The notes: generated by a model not told the origin, from the sequence alone. A stretch of DNA of 64,000 nucleotides from Flagellimonas allohymeniacidonis (GCF_004296335.1 NZ_SGIU01000002.1:137882-201881); one strand, 5' to 3'; positions 43,529-51,854 are shown, counted from the stretch's first letter. Numbers and translations: made by a program.

Positions 43529-45142
43529 TTAACGTACCCCCGCATAGTCGATTCCAGTTAAATCATGCATGTCCTTTTTAAAGGTTGATAAATCTTCAAA
43601 ATTGAATTTAGAAACATCATCATAGCCGCAAGAACGGGCAATTACCTTAATCAAATCATTGGTCGCCATAAAAAAGTTGGACAACTGTTTTGCAGACGCA
43701 TCAATAATCAATCGACTTCTCAAATGTTCTTTCTGGGTAGCGATGCCCACTGGACAGTTATTGCTTCCGCAAGCTCTCATGCCCAAACATCCTACTGCTT
43801 GAATCGCTGCATTCGATACCGCAATGGCATCTGCACCCAGCATCATGGCTTTGGCAAAATCCTCAGCGATTCGTAAGCCACCAGTGATTACCAAGGTGAT
43901 ATCGCTAGCTCCGATTTTATCCAAATATTTTCTTGCCCTCACCAATGCTGGAATTGTGGGGACATTAATATTGTCTCTAAGAATCGTCGGGGCAGAGCCG
44001 GTTCCACCGCCGCGTCCATCCAAAATGATATAGTCCACCCCTACGTCGACTGCAAACTGAATATCTTTTTCGATATGGCTTGCGGCTATTTTGAATCCAA
44101 TAGGGATTCCACCTGTTCGTTCTCGAACTTTTTCGGCAAAGGACTTAAAATCCTCCACACCGTGAAAATCGGGAAAGGTAGCCGGACTAATTGCAGTTTG
44201 ACCTTCCTCAAGGCCTCTTACTTCCGCAATTTCCTTGCTTACCTTGTTTCCAGGTAGGTGGCCTCCAGTACCTGTTTTAGCACCTTGTCCTCCTTTAAAG
44301 TGAAAGGCCTGCACATTATCAAGTTTATCCCAACTAAAGCCGAATTGGGCAGATGCGAGTTCATAAAAGTATTTGGAATTGTTTTTTTGTTCGTCGGGCA
44401 GCATACCCCCTTCCCCAGAACAGATTCCGGTGCCTGCCATTTCCGCACCCTTCGATAGCGCGATTTTCGCTTCGCGAGATAATGCTCCAAAGCTCATATC
44501 ACTTACGAAAAGAGGAATATCCAAAACCAGCGGCTTTTTGGCCTTTGGTCCGATTACTACCTTGGTGGTAACTTCCTCGTGGTCTAAAAGTGGACGCGTT
44601 GCTAATTGGGCGGGTAAAAACTGAATGTCATTCCATTTCGGCAGGGTATTTCGGTCAACACCCATTGATGCTGAAAAACCATGATGCCCCAAATTTTTTA
44701 GGCCGTTTCGAGCTAATTCTTTAATGTAGTCCGTATAGGGCTCTGTATCCTCTGGGTGGGTATCGGCATAGGTGCCCAAATACGCTTCACGATCAAAAGG
44801 CTGTGGATGTTCCGCTTCAAATGCAGCTATTTCATTTTCATCAACAAACAACGAATCACCATCCACATGCTCTTGAAATTTATGTAGTTGCTCATCGTTG
44901 TTATATTCGCTGATACCGGTATCATACCGATAATCCCATCCATGTACTCCACATATCAAGTTTTTTCCATCTACGTGGCCATCCGCAAGAAGGGCACCAC
45001 GATGATGACACCTTCCATATAAAACGGAAATTCCACTTTCGTGCTTGATGATGACCAAATCGGTATTTTTAACTAGGGCGTAGGAAGGTACTTTTTCTTG
45101 AAGGTTTGAAATTTTGGCAATTTCAATCAAATTGGTAGACAT
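43529..45142 (-). CDS. Rieske domain fused to glutamate-synthase FMN/Fe-S domain
   Basis: A 537-residue fusion. Residues 1-100 form a Rieske domain: C45-x-H47 in CHHRGALLADG and C64-x2-H67 in CGVHGWD. Residues about 150-500 are the FMN-binding TIM barrel of glutamate synthase (DMSFGALSREAKIAL, SGEGGMLP, KGGQGAKTGTGGHLPG, LDGRGGGTGSAPTI), with the 3Fe-4S cysteine set C452, C458 and C463 in CLGMRACGSNNCPVG. The glutamine amidotransferase part is absent, so it is a synthase-like oxidoreductase of unknown substrate. First gene of the Rieske operon. Confidence 0.87.
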   Translation of the reverse strand: MSTNLIEIAKISNLQEKVPSYALVKNTDLVIIKHESGISVLYGRCHHRGALLADGHVDGKNLICGVHGWDYRYDTGISEYNNDEQLHKFQEHVDGDSLFVDENEIAAFEAEHPQPFDREAYLGTYADTHPEDTEPYTDYIKELARNGLKNLGHHGFSASMGVDRNTLPKWNDIQFLPAQLATRPLLDHEEVTTKVVIGPKAKKPLVLDIPLFVSDMSFGALSREAKIALSKGAEMAGTGICSGEGGMLPDEQKNNSKYFYELASAQFGFSWDKLDNVQAFHFKGGQGAKTGTGGHLPGNKVSKEIAEVRGLEEGQTAISPATFPDFHGVEDFKSFAEKVRERTGGIPIGFKIAASHIEKDIQFAVDVGVDYIILDGRGGGTGSAPTILRDNINVPTIPALVRARKYLDKIGASDITLVITGGLRIAEDFAKAMMLGADAIAVSNAAIQAVGCLGMRACGSNNCPVGIATQKEHLRSRLIIDASAKQLSNFFMATNDLIKVIARSCGYDDVSKFNFEDLSTFKKDMHDLTGIDYAGVR

Positions 45143-45274
45143 ATACGGTTAGCTATTTACTTAAAGAGGTTGTGATGAACTATAGGTCGAACCCTATTAA
45201 TATTCATTACAAGAGTAAGTTACGGTATTATAACTAACCGCTGAAAATGATAGCGGAAGAATTTCAAAGGATAT
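45143..45274 (-). promoter_or_regulatory. Likely control region of the Rieske operon
   Basis: 132 bases between the LytTR regulator gene and the first Rieske gene. No TAnnTTTG box is visible for the operon. A 7-base inverted repeat, CGGTTAG (45146-45152) and CTAACCG (45234-45240), brackets most of it, and CCGCT/AGCGG forms a small hairpin at 45238-45256. The most plausible driver is the adjacent LytTR protein, but I did not find a convincing LytTR repeat. Confidence 0.35.
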
Positions 45275-46387
45275 TCATGAATTCAACCATTGTTTGAACT
45301 CAGCTGCCCTATTTTTACTAATAATAATATCAACCTCAGAATTCGGATTCACAAGAATCTTAAGCTGATTATTACCATATTTAATAATCTTGCCAATCGC
45401 TGAAATCGCAACAATAAATTGCCGATTGGCTCGATAAAAATGGGTTTCATCCAAATTGGAGAACAGTTCGTCCAAGCTTAGGTTCGTTGTAGAACGACTC
45501 CCATCAAAACAGACCACATAGGTAATGGTACTTTCCATAAAGATGTAGGCGATGTCATCGGTAGAGATGGGTTTAAGCTCATTCCGAACATAGGTAAGGA
45601 TACGTTTTTTCCCTTTTTCTGTTTTGGATTTTTGCGTTTGGGGCTTGGCTTCAATAACTTTCTGTTGGTAGGCATCCAAATCTTTGTTCAATTTTGCCAG
45701 ATTCACCACCTCATCTTCCAATCTTTGGTTTTTGGCTTCCAATCGTTTCTCATAGGAACTTCCTATAAGTCGAACCATAATCACAGATGAGAGTATAATG
45801 GCAAATCCCATGATAATAAATATGGTATAGAATTTATTGCGAAGCCCGCTGATCTGATTGGAAATTCTCTTCACGTTTGCATGCGCTCCTATAATCCAAT
45901 CTGAATTGGGCACAGGGTACAAGTAGATAATCTCTGAATCTTGCCCATCGTTTCCGAAGTCGCGTATGCCTCCAAACGTTCTTTTATTGGTCAATAGATC
46001 ATAAAAATCCTCCGAGGTCATGGCCCCATTCACAGAAGATACAGACGATTGATTGGGACTTACTTGTTCTCCCACCCTTGTAACATCGGGATGGCATATT
46101 TCCTTTCCAGACCAATCGAACATGCAGATAAATCCATTTTCGGTATCTGTATTCTCAATACTTTCCTGAACATTTCGAATCACTTCGTCCTTGTCCATTC
46201 CACTGGCCAATTGAAATCCAATGAGTGTAGCCACTTCTTTGGCTTCCCTTTTACTGGCCTCCAACTGGGTTTCCAACAACTGATTGGCACTAACCTTAAT
46301 AAAAGACCGTATTGCAATCCCAGCAATAAGAATAAAAATGGCAGTGATTGCCAAAAAGGTGAAAAAGTAAAGTCTGTCCTTGCGCAT
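45275..46387 (-). CDS. Membrane Cache-like sensor with LytTR DNA-binding domain
   Basis: A 370-residue protein. Two hydrophobic segments (about residues 8-30 and 188-208) enclose an extracytoplasmic sensor domain of the Cache type (ENGFICMFDWSGKEICHPD, DSDWIIGAHAN-like). A coiled-coil linker follows (residues 212-245), then a LytTR DNA-binding domain (residues 265-370: RILTYVRNELKPISTDDIAYI, TNLSLDELFSNLDETHFYRANRQFIVAISAIG, in part). A one-component membrane regulator. Being directly upstream of the Rieske operon on the same strand, it is the best candidate regulator. Confidence 0.85.
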   Translation of the reverse strand: MRKDRLYFFTFLAITAIFILIAGIAIRSFIKVSANQLLETQLEASKREAKEVATLIGFQLASGMDKDEVIRNVQESIENTDTENGFICMFDWSGKEICHPDVTRVGEQVSPNQSSVSSVNGAMTSEDFYDLLTNKRTFGGIRDFGNDGQDSEIIYLYPVPNSDWIIGAHANVKRISNQISGLRNKFYTIFIIMGFAIILSSVIMVRLIGSSYEKRLEAKNQRLEDEVVNLAKLNKDLDAYQQKVIEAKPQTQKSKTEKGKKRILTYVRNELKPISTDDIAYIFMESTITYVVCFDGSRSTTNLSLDELFSNLDETHFYRANRQFIVAISAIGKIIKYGNNQLKILVNPNSEVDIIISKNRAAEFKQWLNS

Positions 46388-46577
46388 TTTTGAGGCTGAA
46401 GTTCTTTTTCGGCTAATATAAAAGATAAGTTTTTGATTTTCAGAAAACCTCTTTTCCCCAGATCATGGACTTTTTGTTCCCTTTTAAAGCCCAAAATTCC
46501 CTTTCGCCCACCTTTTTAATGATATAGAGCGCTGTTGGATGTTGATTTGTGCCGTATTTAAACCTAAAAAAGAAAAA
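46388..46577. other. Intergenic region between divergent LytTR and lamin-tail genes
   Basis: 190 bases holding the two divergent promoters. No consensus TAnnTTTG box was found on either strand, and no coding frame or strong hairpin is seen. Confidence 0.3.
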
Positions 46578-48116
46578 ATGAAAAAGTATGTTTTTATTTC
46601 CGCTCTACTGCTCACAGCATGGAGTTGTACGGAGGACGATTTTAACGGATCAACTGACGATGATCCAAATCCACCAGTTGAAACTGGTGAAGCATCGGTA
46701 GTCTTAAACGAGGTGGCCTATTTGGATGGTTCGGTAGAGATATTCAATAATGGTGATATCGATGTTGATTTAAGCGATTATTTTCTCTGCCTTGGCCCTG
46801 GTACTTACCGCAGGATTGGGGATTTGGAAACGGAAGGGAACACCAACCTCCCTCCAAATGAATTTTTGGTGGTCAACTACAATATGCCTCAGGCAGAAGG
46901 AGGATTGGGGTTGTATCGAAATAGCTCTGATTTCACCAATCCGAACACTATTGAAGACTTTGTACAGTGGGGAGCGGCTGGAAGCGCCCGTGAAAATGTG
47001 GCCGCAGCAGCAAATATTTGGACAGAGGGCGAATTTGTACCTGTACTGGGCATAGCAGCCAACTCAATTGCTTATGATGGCGATGGGGAGGCAGCTTCAG
47101 ATTGGGATGAAACAGGAACAACTACTTTGGGAGCACAAAATGAATTTACGGAACCTGAGCTTATTCGATCCATAATTCTGAACGAAGTGGCTTATCTCGG
47201 AAATTATATTGAACTCTATAATAACGGTAACGTATCCGTAGATGTTAGCGATTACTTTCTTTGCCTAGGTCCTGGCACCTACAGAAGAGTTGGAGACCTG
47301 GAAACTGAAGGTGAATTGAATTTATCACCTGGAGAGTTTTTGAGTGTCGCTTACGACATGCCCAATGCCCAAGGAGGTATCGGTCTTTACGCCAACAATG
47401 CAGGTTTTGGTGATGCAGTAAACATCCGCTCTTTTGTACAATGGGGAGCTGCTGGAAGTCCGAGGGAAAATGTTGCTGTCGAGGCCGGAATCTGGAACGA
47501 GGGCGAATATGTAAACGTTGTGGGCAATGCAAATTACAGCATAGCTTATGATGGAGAAGGTATTAGTGCTTCTGACTGGGCAGAAACGACCACGACTACT
47601 TTTGGAGAAGCTAACATTTTCACCGCTCCTGAAATTCGCTCCATAGTGATCAACGAAGTGGAATACTTGGTTGATGACCTCATTGAGCTTTATAACAATG
47701 GTAATCAAACCGTGGACCTCTCCAATTACTGGATGTGTCTTGGTCCAGGCAAATATTTCCGAGTGGGAGATGCTGCCATGACCACAATTGTCAATGGTAA
47801 CTTGAATTTGGCTCCGGGTGAATTCCTAGTGCTTACTCCGGTCACCTTGGAAGCTCCAGATGATGCAGGAGGTCTTGGCCTGTATGCCAATAATGACGGA
47901 TTTGGCAATGCGGAGAACATCCGAAGCTTTGTACAATGGGGTGCCTCTGGGAATGCACGCGAATCTGTTGCGGTCGAAGCTGGCATCTGGAATGCTGGAG
48001 GATATGTCCCAAATGTTCCCGTAGGTTACAGCATTGCATATGATGGCAAAGGCAAAACTTCAGATGATTGGTTTGCCGATGATAGCCCAACCCTAGGAAG
48101 TGGTAATTCGAACTAG
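46578..48116 (+). CDS. Lipoprotein with three tandem lamin-tail-like repeats
   Basis: A 512-residue lipoprotein (lipobox AWSC at about residue 17, followed by an acidic linker). Three repeats of about 157 residues fill the rest, each starting with a VLNEVAYL-like strand, then ELYNNGN, LSDYFLCLGPGTYRR(I/V)GDLETEG, LGLY, FVQWGA and SIAYDG. This is the lamin-tail-domain pattern often seen in surface or secreted proteins. Start at 46578 is chosen for the signal peptide. A longer frame from 46539 is rejected. A 47-residue lipoprotein gene follows. Confidence 0.78.
   Translation: MKKYVFISALLLTAWSCTEDDFNGSTDDDPNPPVETGEASVVLNEVAYLDGSVEIFNNGDIDVDLSDYFLCLGPGTYRRIGDLETEGNTNLPPNEFLVVNYNMPQAEGGLGLYRNSSDFTNPNTIEDFVQWGAAGSARENVAAAANIWTEGEFVPVLGIAANSIAYDGDGEAASDWDETGTTTLGAQNEFTEPELIRSIILNEVAYLGNYIELYNNGNVSVDVSDYFLCLGPGTYRRVGDLETEGELNLSPGEFLSVAYDMPNAQGGIGLYANNAGFGDAVNIRSFVQWGAAGSPRENVAVEAGIWNEGEYVNVVGNANYSIAYDGEGISASDWAETTTTTFGEANIFTAPEIRSIVINEVEYLVDDLIELYNNGNQTVDLSNYWMCLGPGKYFRVGDAAMTTIVNGNLNLAPGEFLVLTPVTLEAPDDAGGLGLYANNDGFGNAENIRSFVQWGASGNARESVAVEAGIWNAGGYVPNVPVGYSIAYDGKGKTSDDWFADDSPTLGSGNSN
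46695..48113 (+). repeat. Three in-gene repeats of 474 and 471 bp spacing
   Basis: Matched positions of the LNEV codon block are 46704, 47178 and 47649, so the repeats are 158 and 157 codons apart. Repeats 1 and 2 are closest in protein sequence. The third has diverged more (INEVEYLVDD, LSNYWMCLGPGKYFRVGD). DNA is divergent enough that assembly collapse is unlikely. Confidence 0.8.
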
Positions 48117-48185
48117 TACCCTAAAACCCCCTTTAGGGGGGGTAGGTAACCCTTTTATAAAGATTAACCCTTAAAATAAGCACCA

Positions 48186-48329
48186 ATGAAAAACTTAAGA
48201 TTATCGACAACTATTCTTTTAAAAGTCATAGCCTGTTTGGTCATTCTGACCCTCGCTTCTTGCGATGACGATGATGACAGCGGCTATGGAGCCATGGACC
48301 AGGGAATTGGCTATGAAAATCTGGTCTGA
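48186..48329 (+). CDS. Very small lipoprotein (47 residues)
   Basis: A frame of 47 codons, MKNLRLSTTILLKVIACLVI followed by LTLASC then DDDDDSGYGAMDQGIGYENLV (shown in parts). The N-terminus is a lipoprotein signal peptide with lipobox LASC. The mature part is only 22 residues, opening with five aspartates. It ends at TGA 48327-48329 and is followed by a strong terminator. It lies 69 bases after the lamin-tail lipoprotein gene. No family recognised. The signal peptide and terminator support a real gene, although a truncated remnant is possible. Confidence 0.6.
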   Translation: MKNLRLSTTILLKVIACLVILTLASCDDDDDSGYGAMDQGIGYENLV

Positions 48330-48387
48330 AGTGCGCGGGAAATCAATTGCTATGATTAAAATTAGTTTTCCAGTTTAGTTGTTTACG

Positions 48388-48430
48388 ACCCATAGGAGTA
48401 TCGCTTTGCGGTCCCTATGGGTTATTTTTA
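48388..48430 (+). terminator. Terminator after the small lipoprotein gene
   Basis: ACCCATAGG and CCTATGGGT form a 9-bp stem, with an inner CGC/GCG stem and a downstream TTATTTTT. Confidence 0.85.
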
Positions 48431-48489
48431 CCTAAAAAGCACCCAATAGACCAAGTTTCTAATCTATTATTAAGTGATTTTTGGAGAAT

Positions 48490-48927
48490 ATGCCATATAA
48501 AAAAAGATACTTTTTGATCCTTTTGGTAATGATGACCACAGGCCTTATAAGCCTCATATGGTTGGAATACCATAGAACCCCTAAAAAAGTGACTCTGACT
48601 ACCGAAACAGAGATAAGGGTTCAAGCGAAAGATTTACTGGCCTCCTTTCTTACCGATGAGGCCTCAGCAAACAAAAAATATGTTGAGCGAATCATAGAAG
48701 TTCAGGGCATCGTTAAAGAAATCACTTTTTTCAATAACAGATATACTGTATTATTGCAAGGTGACGGGGAGTACGTATGTATCATGTGCGATATGGAAGA
48801 CGACCAACAATCGCAAGTTGAGAAACTCTCCGTGGGCGACCCAATAATCCTGAAAGGAATATGCAAAGGTTTCTTGATGGATGCCATTTTGTTAAACTGT
48901 GTTTTGGTAAATCAAGCAAATGAATAA
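48490..48927 (+). CDS. OB-fold protein, tRNA_anti-like family
   Basis: A 145-residue protein with one N-terminal hydrophobic segment (about residues 7-24) that anchors or exports it. The remainder matches the tRNA_anti-like OB fold: DLLASFLTDEASANKKYVERIIEVQGIVKEI (in part), then VLLQGDGEYVCIMCDM and VGDPIILKGICKGFLMDAILLNCVLV. The start at 48490 (ATG) is favoured over the TTG nine bases upstream. It overlaps yceI by eight bases. Confidence 0.78.
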   Translation: MPYKKRYFLILLVMMTTGLISLIWLEYHRTPKKVTLTTETEIRVQAKDLLASFLTDEASANKKYVERIIEVQGIVKEITFFNNRYTVLLQGDGEYVCIMCDMEDDQQSQVEKLSVGDPIILKGICKGFLMDAILLNCVLVNQANE

Positions 48928-49468
48928 GTCCATTTTATTTATTGCGCTTTTTGTAGTTCCAGTTTGTTGGAGCCAAACCGCCAACCGCGTTATTACCAAG
49001 CAAGGCCAGGTCAGTTTCTTTTCGCATACTTCGGTGGAAGATATCGAGGCAGTAAACAATCAAGTGTTGAGCGTGATTGACTTTTCTACCAGTGAAATGG
49101 CGGTAAGCATATTGATGCGTGCCTTTGTCTTCAAAAAGGCGTTGATGCAAGAGCATTTTAACGAAAGCTATATTGAGTCTGATATTTATCCCAAATCCAC
49201 CTTTGAAGGGAAAATTATGGATTTTGACCCATCCCTGCCCGATAATCAGACCAAACTGGTCAAGGGAACGATAAACATTCACGGGGTGTCGAAGGAATTG
49301 GACATCAAAACAAAGATTGAGAATGTTCAAGGAACCATTGTGCTTTCTGGAACATTTGATTTACGGGTCGCTGACTTTAAGATAAAAATTCCACCAATAG
49401 TAGCCGGAAACATTTCCAAAACCATTGAAGTTTCATTTAGATTTGAATATCAGCCCTATGAAAACTAG
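48920..49468 (+). CDS. YceI family exported lipid-binding protein
   Basis: A 182-residue protein with signal peptide (ending VCWSQ) and the YceI lipocalin-like fold: GQVSFFSHTSVEDIEAVNNQVLSVIDF, TFEGKI, then LVKGTINIHGVSKELDIK (parts shown). YceI proteins bind polyisoprenoid or other hydrophobic ligands. It is the middle gene of an operon with the OB-fold and DUF5777 genes, overlapping both. This trio often travels with c-type cytochrome genes in Bacteroidota, but none is visible here. Confidence 0.88.
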   Translation: MNKSILFIALFVVPVCWSQTANRVITKQGQVSFFSHTSVEDIEAVNNQVLSVIDFSTSEMAVSILMRAFVFKKALMQEHFNESYIESDIYPKSTFEGKIMDFDPSLPDNQTKLVKGTINIHGVSKELDIKTKIENVQGTIVLSGTFDLRVADFKIKIPPIVAGNISKTIEVSFRFEYQPYEN

Positions 49469-50357
49469 AATTGTACACATAACGGTCTGGTGTTTCTTGG
49501 GTATGTCCAATCTTGCCTGGGGTCAGGACTTATTGAAATCCTTGGAAAATGAATTCCCCGATAGCACGTACCACGTTCAAGCTACCTTTAAAGCGACACG
49601 AATAGGGCTAGGACATTCTGTAGAAACCCGAAAAGCAGGCAGTTTGGAAATTTCGGCCAATTCACGTTTTTGGAACACTCCCCAGCGAACCCAAGGTTTT
49701 TTAGCGGATAGAATGAGTACCCGTTTCGGCTTATCCTATGCGTTTTCAGATAAATTCACCCTGGGTACCGGGGTCACCACTTTTGATGGAATTTTTGATG
49801 GCTATGCCAAGTATCGAATTCTTCAGCAGGTCAGCCACGGAAAAGGCTCTCCGGTTGCTTTGACCCTATTCCAAAATGCAAGTGTCAGGACCAATCCCAA
49901 TCGCAGTATCAATCAAAGTGGTTCCTTTTCCGATAAACTTTCCTTCACCACACAACTCCTTGTGGCCAGAAAGTTTACCAGAAATTTTTCTTTGCAGGTT
50001 TCACCAACATTTATTCACAGGAATTCATCCTTATTGGATGCGGACCCTACCAATCATTTTGCCGTTGGCTTTGGGGGACGGTACCGTATAGGAGGGCATA
50101 TTTCGGTAACTTCTGAATATTTCTATTTGGCAAATCCAGTGGAATCCGTCCAAACCTTTGATGCCTTCTCCATTGGTTTGAATTGGGAGTTGACAGATTT
50201 AATTCTCCAATTTAATCTTTCGAATGCTCCCAACATTGCCGAGGATGCCTTTATCACCCAAACAAGAAACAATTTTAATACCCGGGACGGGAATTTGTTT
50301 TTTGGATTCAATGCCACCTTTGTACTTCACTTGAGACAAAACAAGCTTAAAAAATAA
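49458..50357 (+). CDS. DUF5777 family outer-membrane beta-barrel protein
   Basis: A 299-residue exported protein (signal peptide ending AWGQ) with a beta-barrel strand pattern and a final aromatic/hydrophobic strand (LFFGFNATFVLHL). Features such as STYHVQATFKATRIGLGHSVET and GGRYRIGGHISVTSEYFY (parts) fit the DUF5777 family. The start at 49458, 11 bases inside the yceI gene, gives the signal peptide. A frame extending to 49425 is rejected. The 143 bases after it hold no recognisable feature. Confidence 0.78.
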   Translation: MKTRIVHITVWCFLGMSNLAWGQDLLKSLENEFPDSTYHVQATFKATRIGLGHSVETRKAGSLEISANSRFWNTPQRTQGFLADRMSTRFGLSYAFSDKFTLGTGVTTFDGIFDGYAKYRILQQVSHGKGSPVALTLFQNASVRTNPNRSINQSGSFSDKLSFTTQLLVARKFTRNFSLQVSPTFIHRNSSLLDADPTNHFAVGFGGRYRIGGHISVTSEYFYLANPVESVQTFDAFSIGLNWELTDLILQFNLSNAPNIAEDAFITQTRNNFNTRDGNLFFGFNATFVLHLRQNKLKK

Positions 50358-50500
50358 AAAAGCTTCCAAACTCTTTAGAAAGAAAACCGGGATTGACTGT
50401 GTCCTTCCTAACAACGCTACAAGTTGCTCACCAGGTATATAAATGTAGTTGAACTGGTCTCATTTCAATGCACATATCGATAAAATAACCATTTATTCAT

Positions 50501-51241
50501 CTAATCGAAGGAAATCAAAAAATTCAGTACATACCTCCACTGCGCGTTCCAGTTGTTGAAATCATGTTGGCCATTGGTTTCAATGGTACTAAGCTCATAC
50601 CCTTTGGACCCATATATCCTTTCGAGTTCATCGACATAATTTTCAGCGTCATTTTTTCCAGTAGTAAGTATGATTCTTAAGCTCTTGTTCTGTGAAAACG
50701 ATATGTCGCTGATTACCTTTTTACATGGATAAATCACTGGAGAAAGTAGGGCATAGTTTCCAAAGAGATCGGTTCTAGCCGAAAAATAAGCCGCATTCAA
50801 TCCCCCAAAGGAGATACCGACCAAACTTCTTTCAAACGAACTTTTTCCCTTTTCATGGCCTTTTTCCACGAAGGGAACCAATTCACTCTCGAAAAACCTT
50901 ATATAGCTAGGATTGCAAAAGAAATTTTCATTCCGATAGTCCTGTCCTGAAACTCTATCTACCGTGCTCACAAAAACATAGGTCGCAAAAGGAATCTGCC
51001 CAAAAAGAGTCAATCTTTTAATGGAGTCCATCACCCCATTTTCGAGCAATTTTCTGCCGTCGGTCAAATAGACAATTGGTTTTTCTTTTTTTGATGGATT
51101 GCTATCGTAAATACTAATATCAATAGACCGTTGCAGGACTTTGCTGTATATACTGGCCCAATCCTGTTGTTGGGCCATTGCTTTGGGGCAGAAAAACAAC
51201 AACGACGAAAAAAATATCAATAGCCTAGAGTTCAAAAACAT
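50501..51241 (-). CDS. Exported alpha/beta-hydrolase (esterase D-like)
   Basis: A 246-residue exported protein (signal peptide ending KAMAQ). The nucleophile elbow GISFGG is near residue 145, the region PIVYLTDGRKLLENGV forms the first core strand, and NGQHDFNNWNAQW near the C-terminus holds the probable catalytic His. Start at 51241 follows the upstream stop by four bases, so it is co-transcribed with the SRPBCC lipoprotein gene under ECF promoter a. A start at 51271 would overlap that gene. Substrate unknown. Confidence 0.78.
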   Translation of the reverse strand: MFLNSRLLIFFSSLLFFCPKAMAQQQDWASIYSKVLQRSIDISIYDSNPSKKEKPIVYLTDGRKLLENGVMDSIKRLTLFGQIPFATYVFVSTVDRVSGQDYRNENFFCNPSYIRFFESELVPFVEKGHEKGKSSFERSLVGISFGGLNAAYFSARTDLFGNYALLSPVIYPCKKVISDISFSQNKSLRIILTTGKNDAENYVDELERIYGSKGYELSTIETNGQHDFNNWNAQWRYVLNFLISFD

Positions 51242-51245
51242 GCCT

Positions 51246-51818
51246 CTACATTGAGGAAGTGGCAGCTTCACCTATTTTCCGGACGGTTTCAGTGGATGCA
51301 GTGTCCATAAATACCATAAACTGTGCTTCTGTAATATCAGGGTTCTCCAGAAATTCTTCATATTTTGATGACCATATGAGTGCGGACTTGTTGTAGCCTA
51401 AATTCACTACCTTAAAGGTATTTACCATGCCCTTAACAGGAACACCTTCCTCAAGGGAATAGGAGTAAGTGCGCAACCTATCATCGAAGGCCACTATACG
51501 CTCCCTGAAAAATCCCTTACCGTCTTCAGAGGTGCACACTCGTTCGCCTCCAACGCCTTTTTTTCCGGTAAATACAACTTCACTAATATTGGAGGAATAT
51601 TTATCCACATCATCCAGCCTTCGTAACAAACCCCAGACCCTATCGGCGCTGGCATCGATTATGAGTGTTTGGGTAAGTCGGTCATTTTCCCCAATGGAAT
51701 ATACCGTCAGCATCGATTCTGTCACCTCGATATTTTCTTCCAACTCATCGTTCTTTTCCGATTTTTTGCAATTTGCCAAAAGAATTGCTACTATGGCGAA
51801 ATACTTAATTAGTTTCAT
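51246..51818 (-). CDS. SRPBCC-domain lipoprotein
   Basis: A 190-residue lipoprotein: lipobox LLANC (C17), acidic linker, then a START/SRPBCC lipid-binding fold: IIDASADRVWGLLRRLDDVDKYSS, GKGFFRERIVAFDDRLRTYSYSLEEGVPVKGMVNTF (parts). Closely related to the exported SRPBCC protein at 54180 (shared YSYS, EGVP, KGMVNT, LGYNKS). It is the first gene of a minus-strand pair driven by ECF promoter a, in the same island as the sigma gene. Confidence 0.85.
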   Translation of the reverse strand: MKLIKYFAIVAILLANCKKSEKNDELEENIEVTESMLTVYSIGENDRLTQTLIIDASADRVWGLLRRLDDVDKYSSNISEVVFTGKKGVGGERVCTSEDGKGFFRERIVAFDDRLRTYSYSLEEGVPVKGMVNTFKVVNLGYNKSALIWSSKYEEFLENPDITEAQFMVFMDTASTETVRKIGEAATSSM

Positions 51819-51854
51819 AATTTTTGGTTTTAATCTAAGTTTACTTTACTCTTT

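Noticed and set aside
45238..45256. CCGCT/AGCGG hairpin as a terminator of the LytTR gene
   Set aside because: Short stem and no T-run on the minus strand. Readthrough into the Rieske operon remains possible.
46695..48113. Lamin-tail repeats as an assembly artefact
   Set aside because: The three copies differ at many positions in DNA and protein, so they are true diverged repeats.
48117..48145. ACCCCC/GGGGGG hairpin after the lamin-tail gene as a terminator
   Set aside because: It has a good stem but no T-run, so it may only slow or protect the transcript. Not listed as a terminator.
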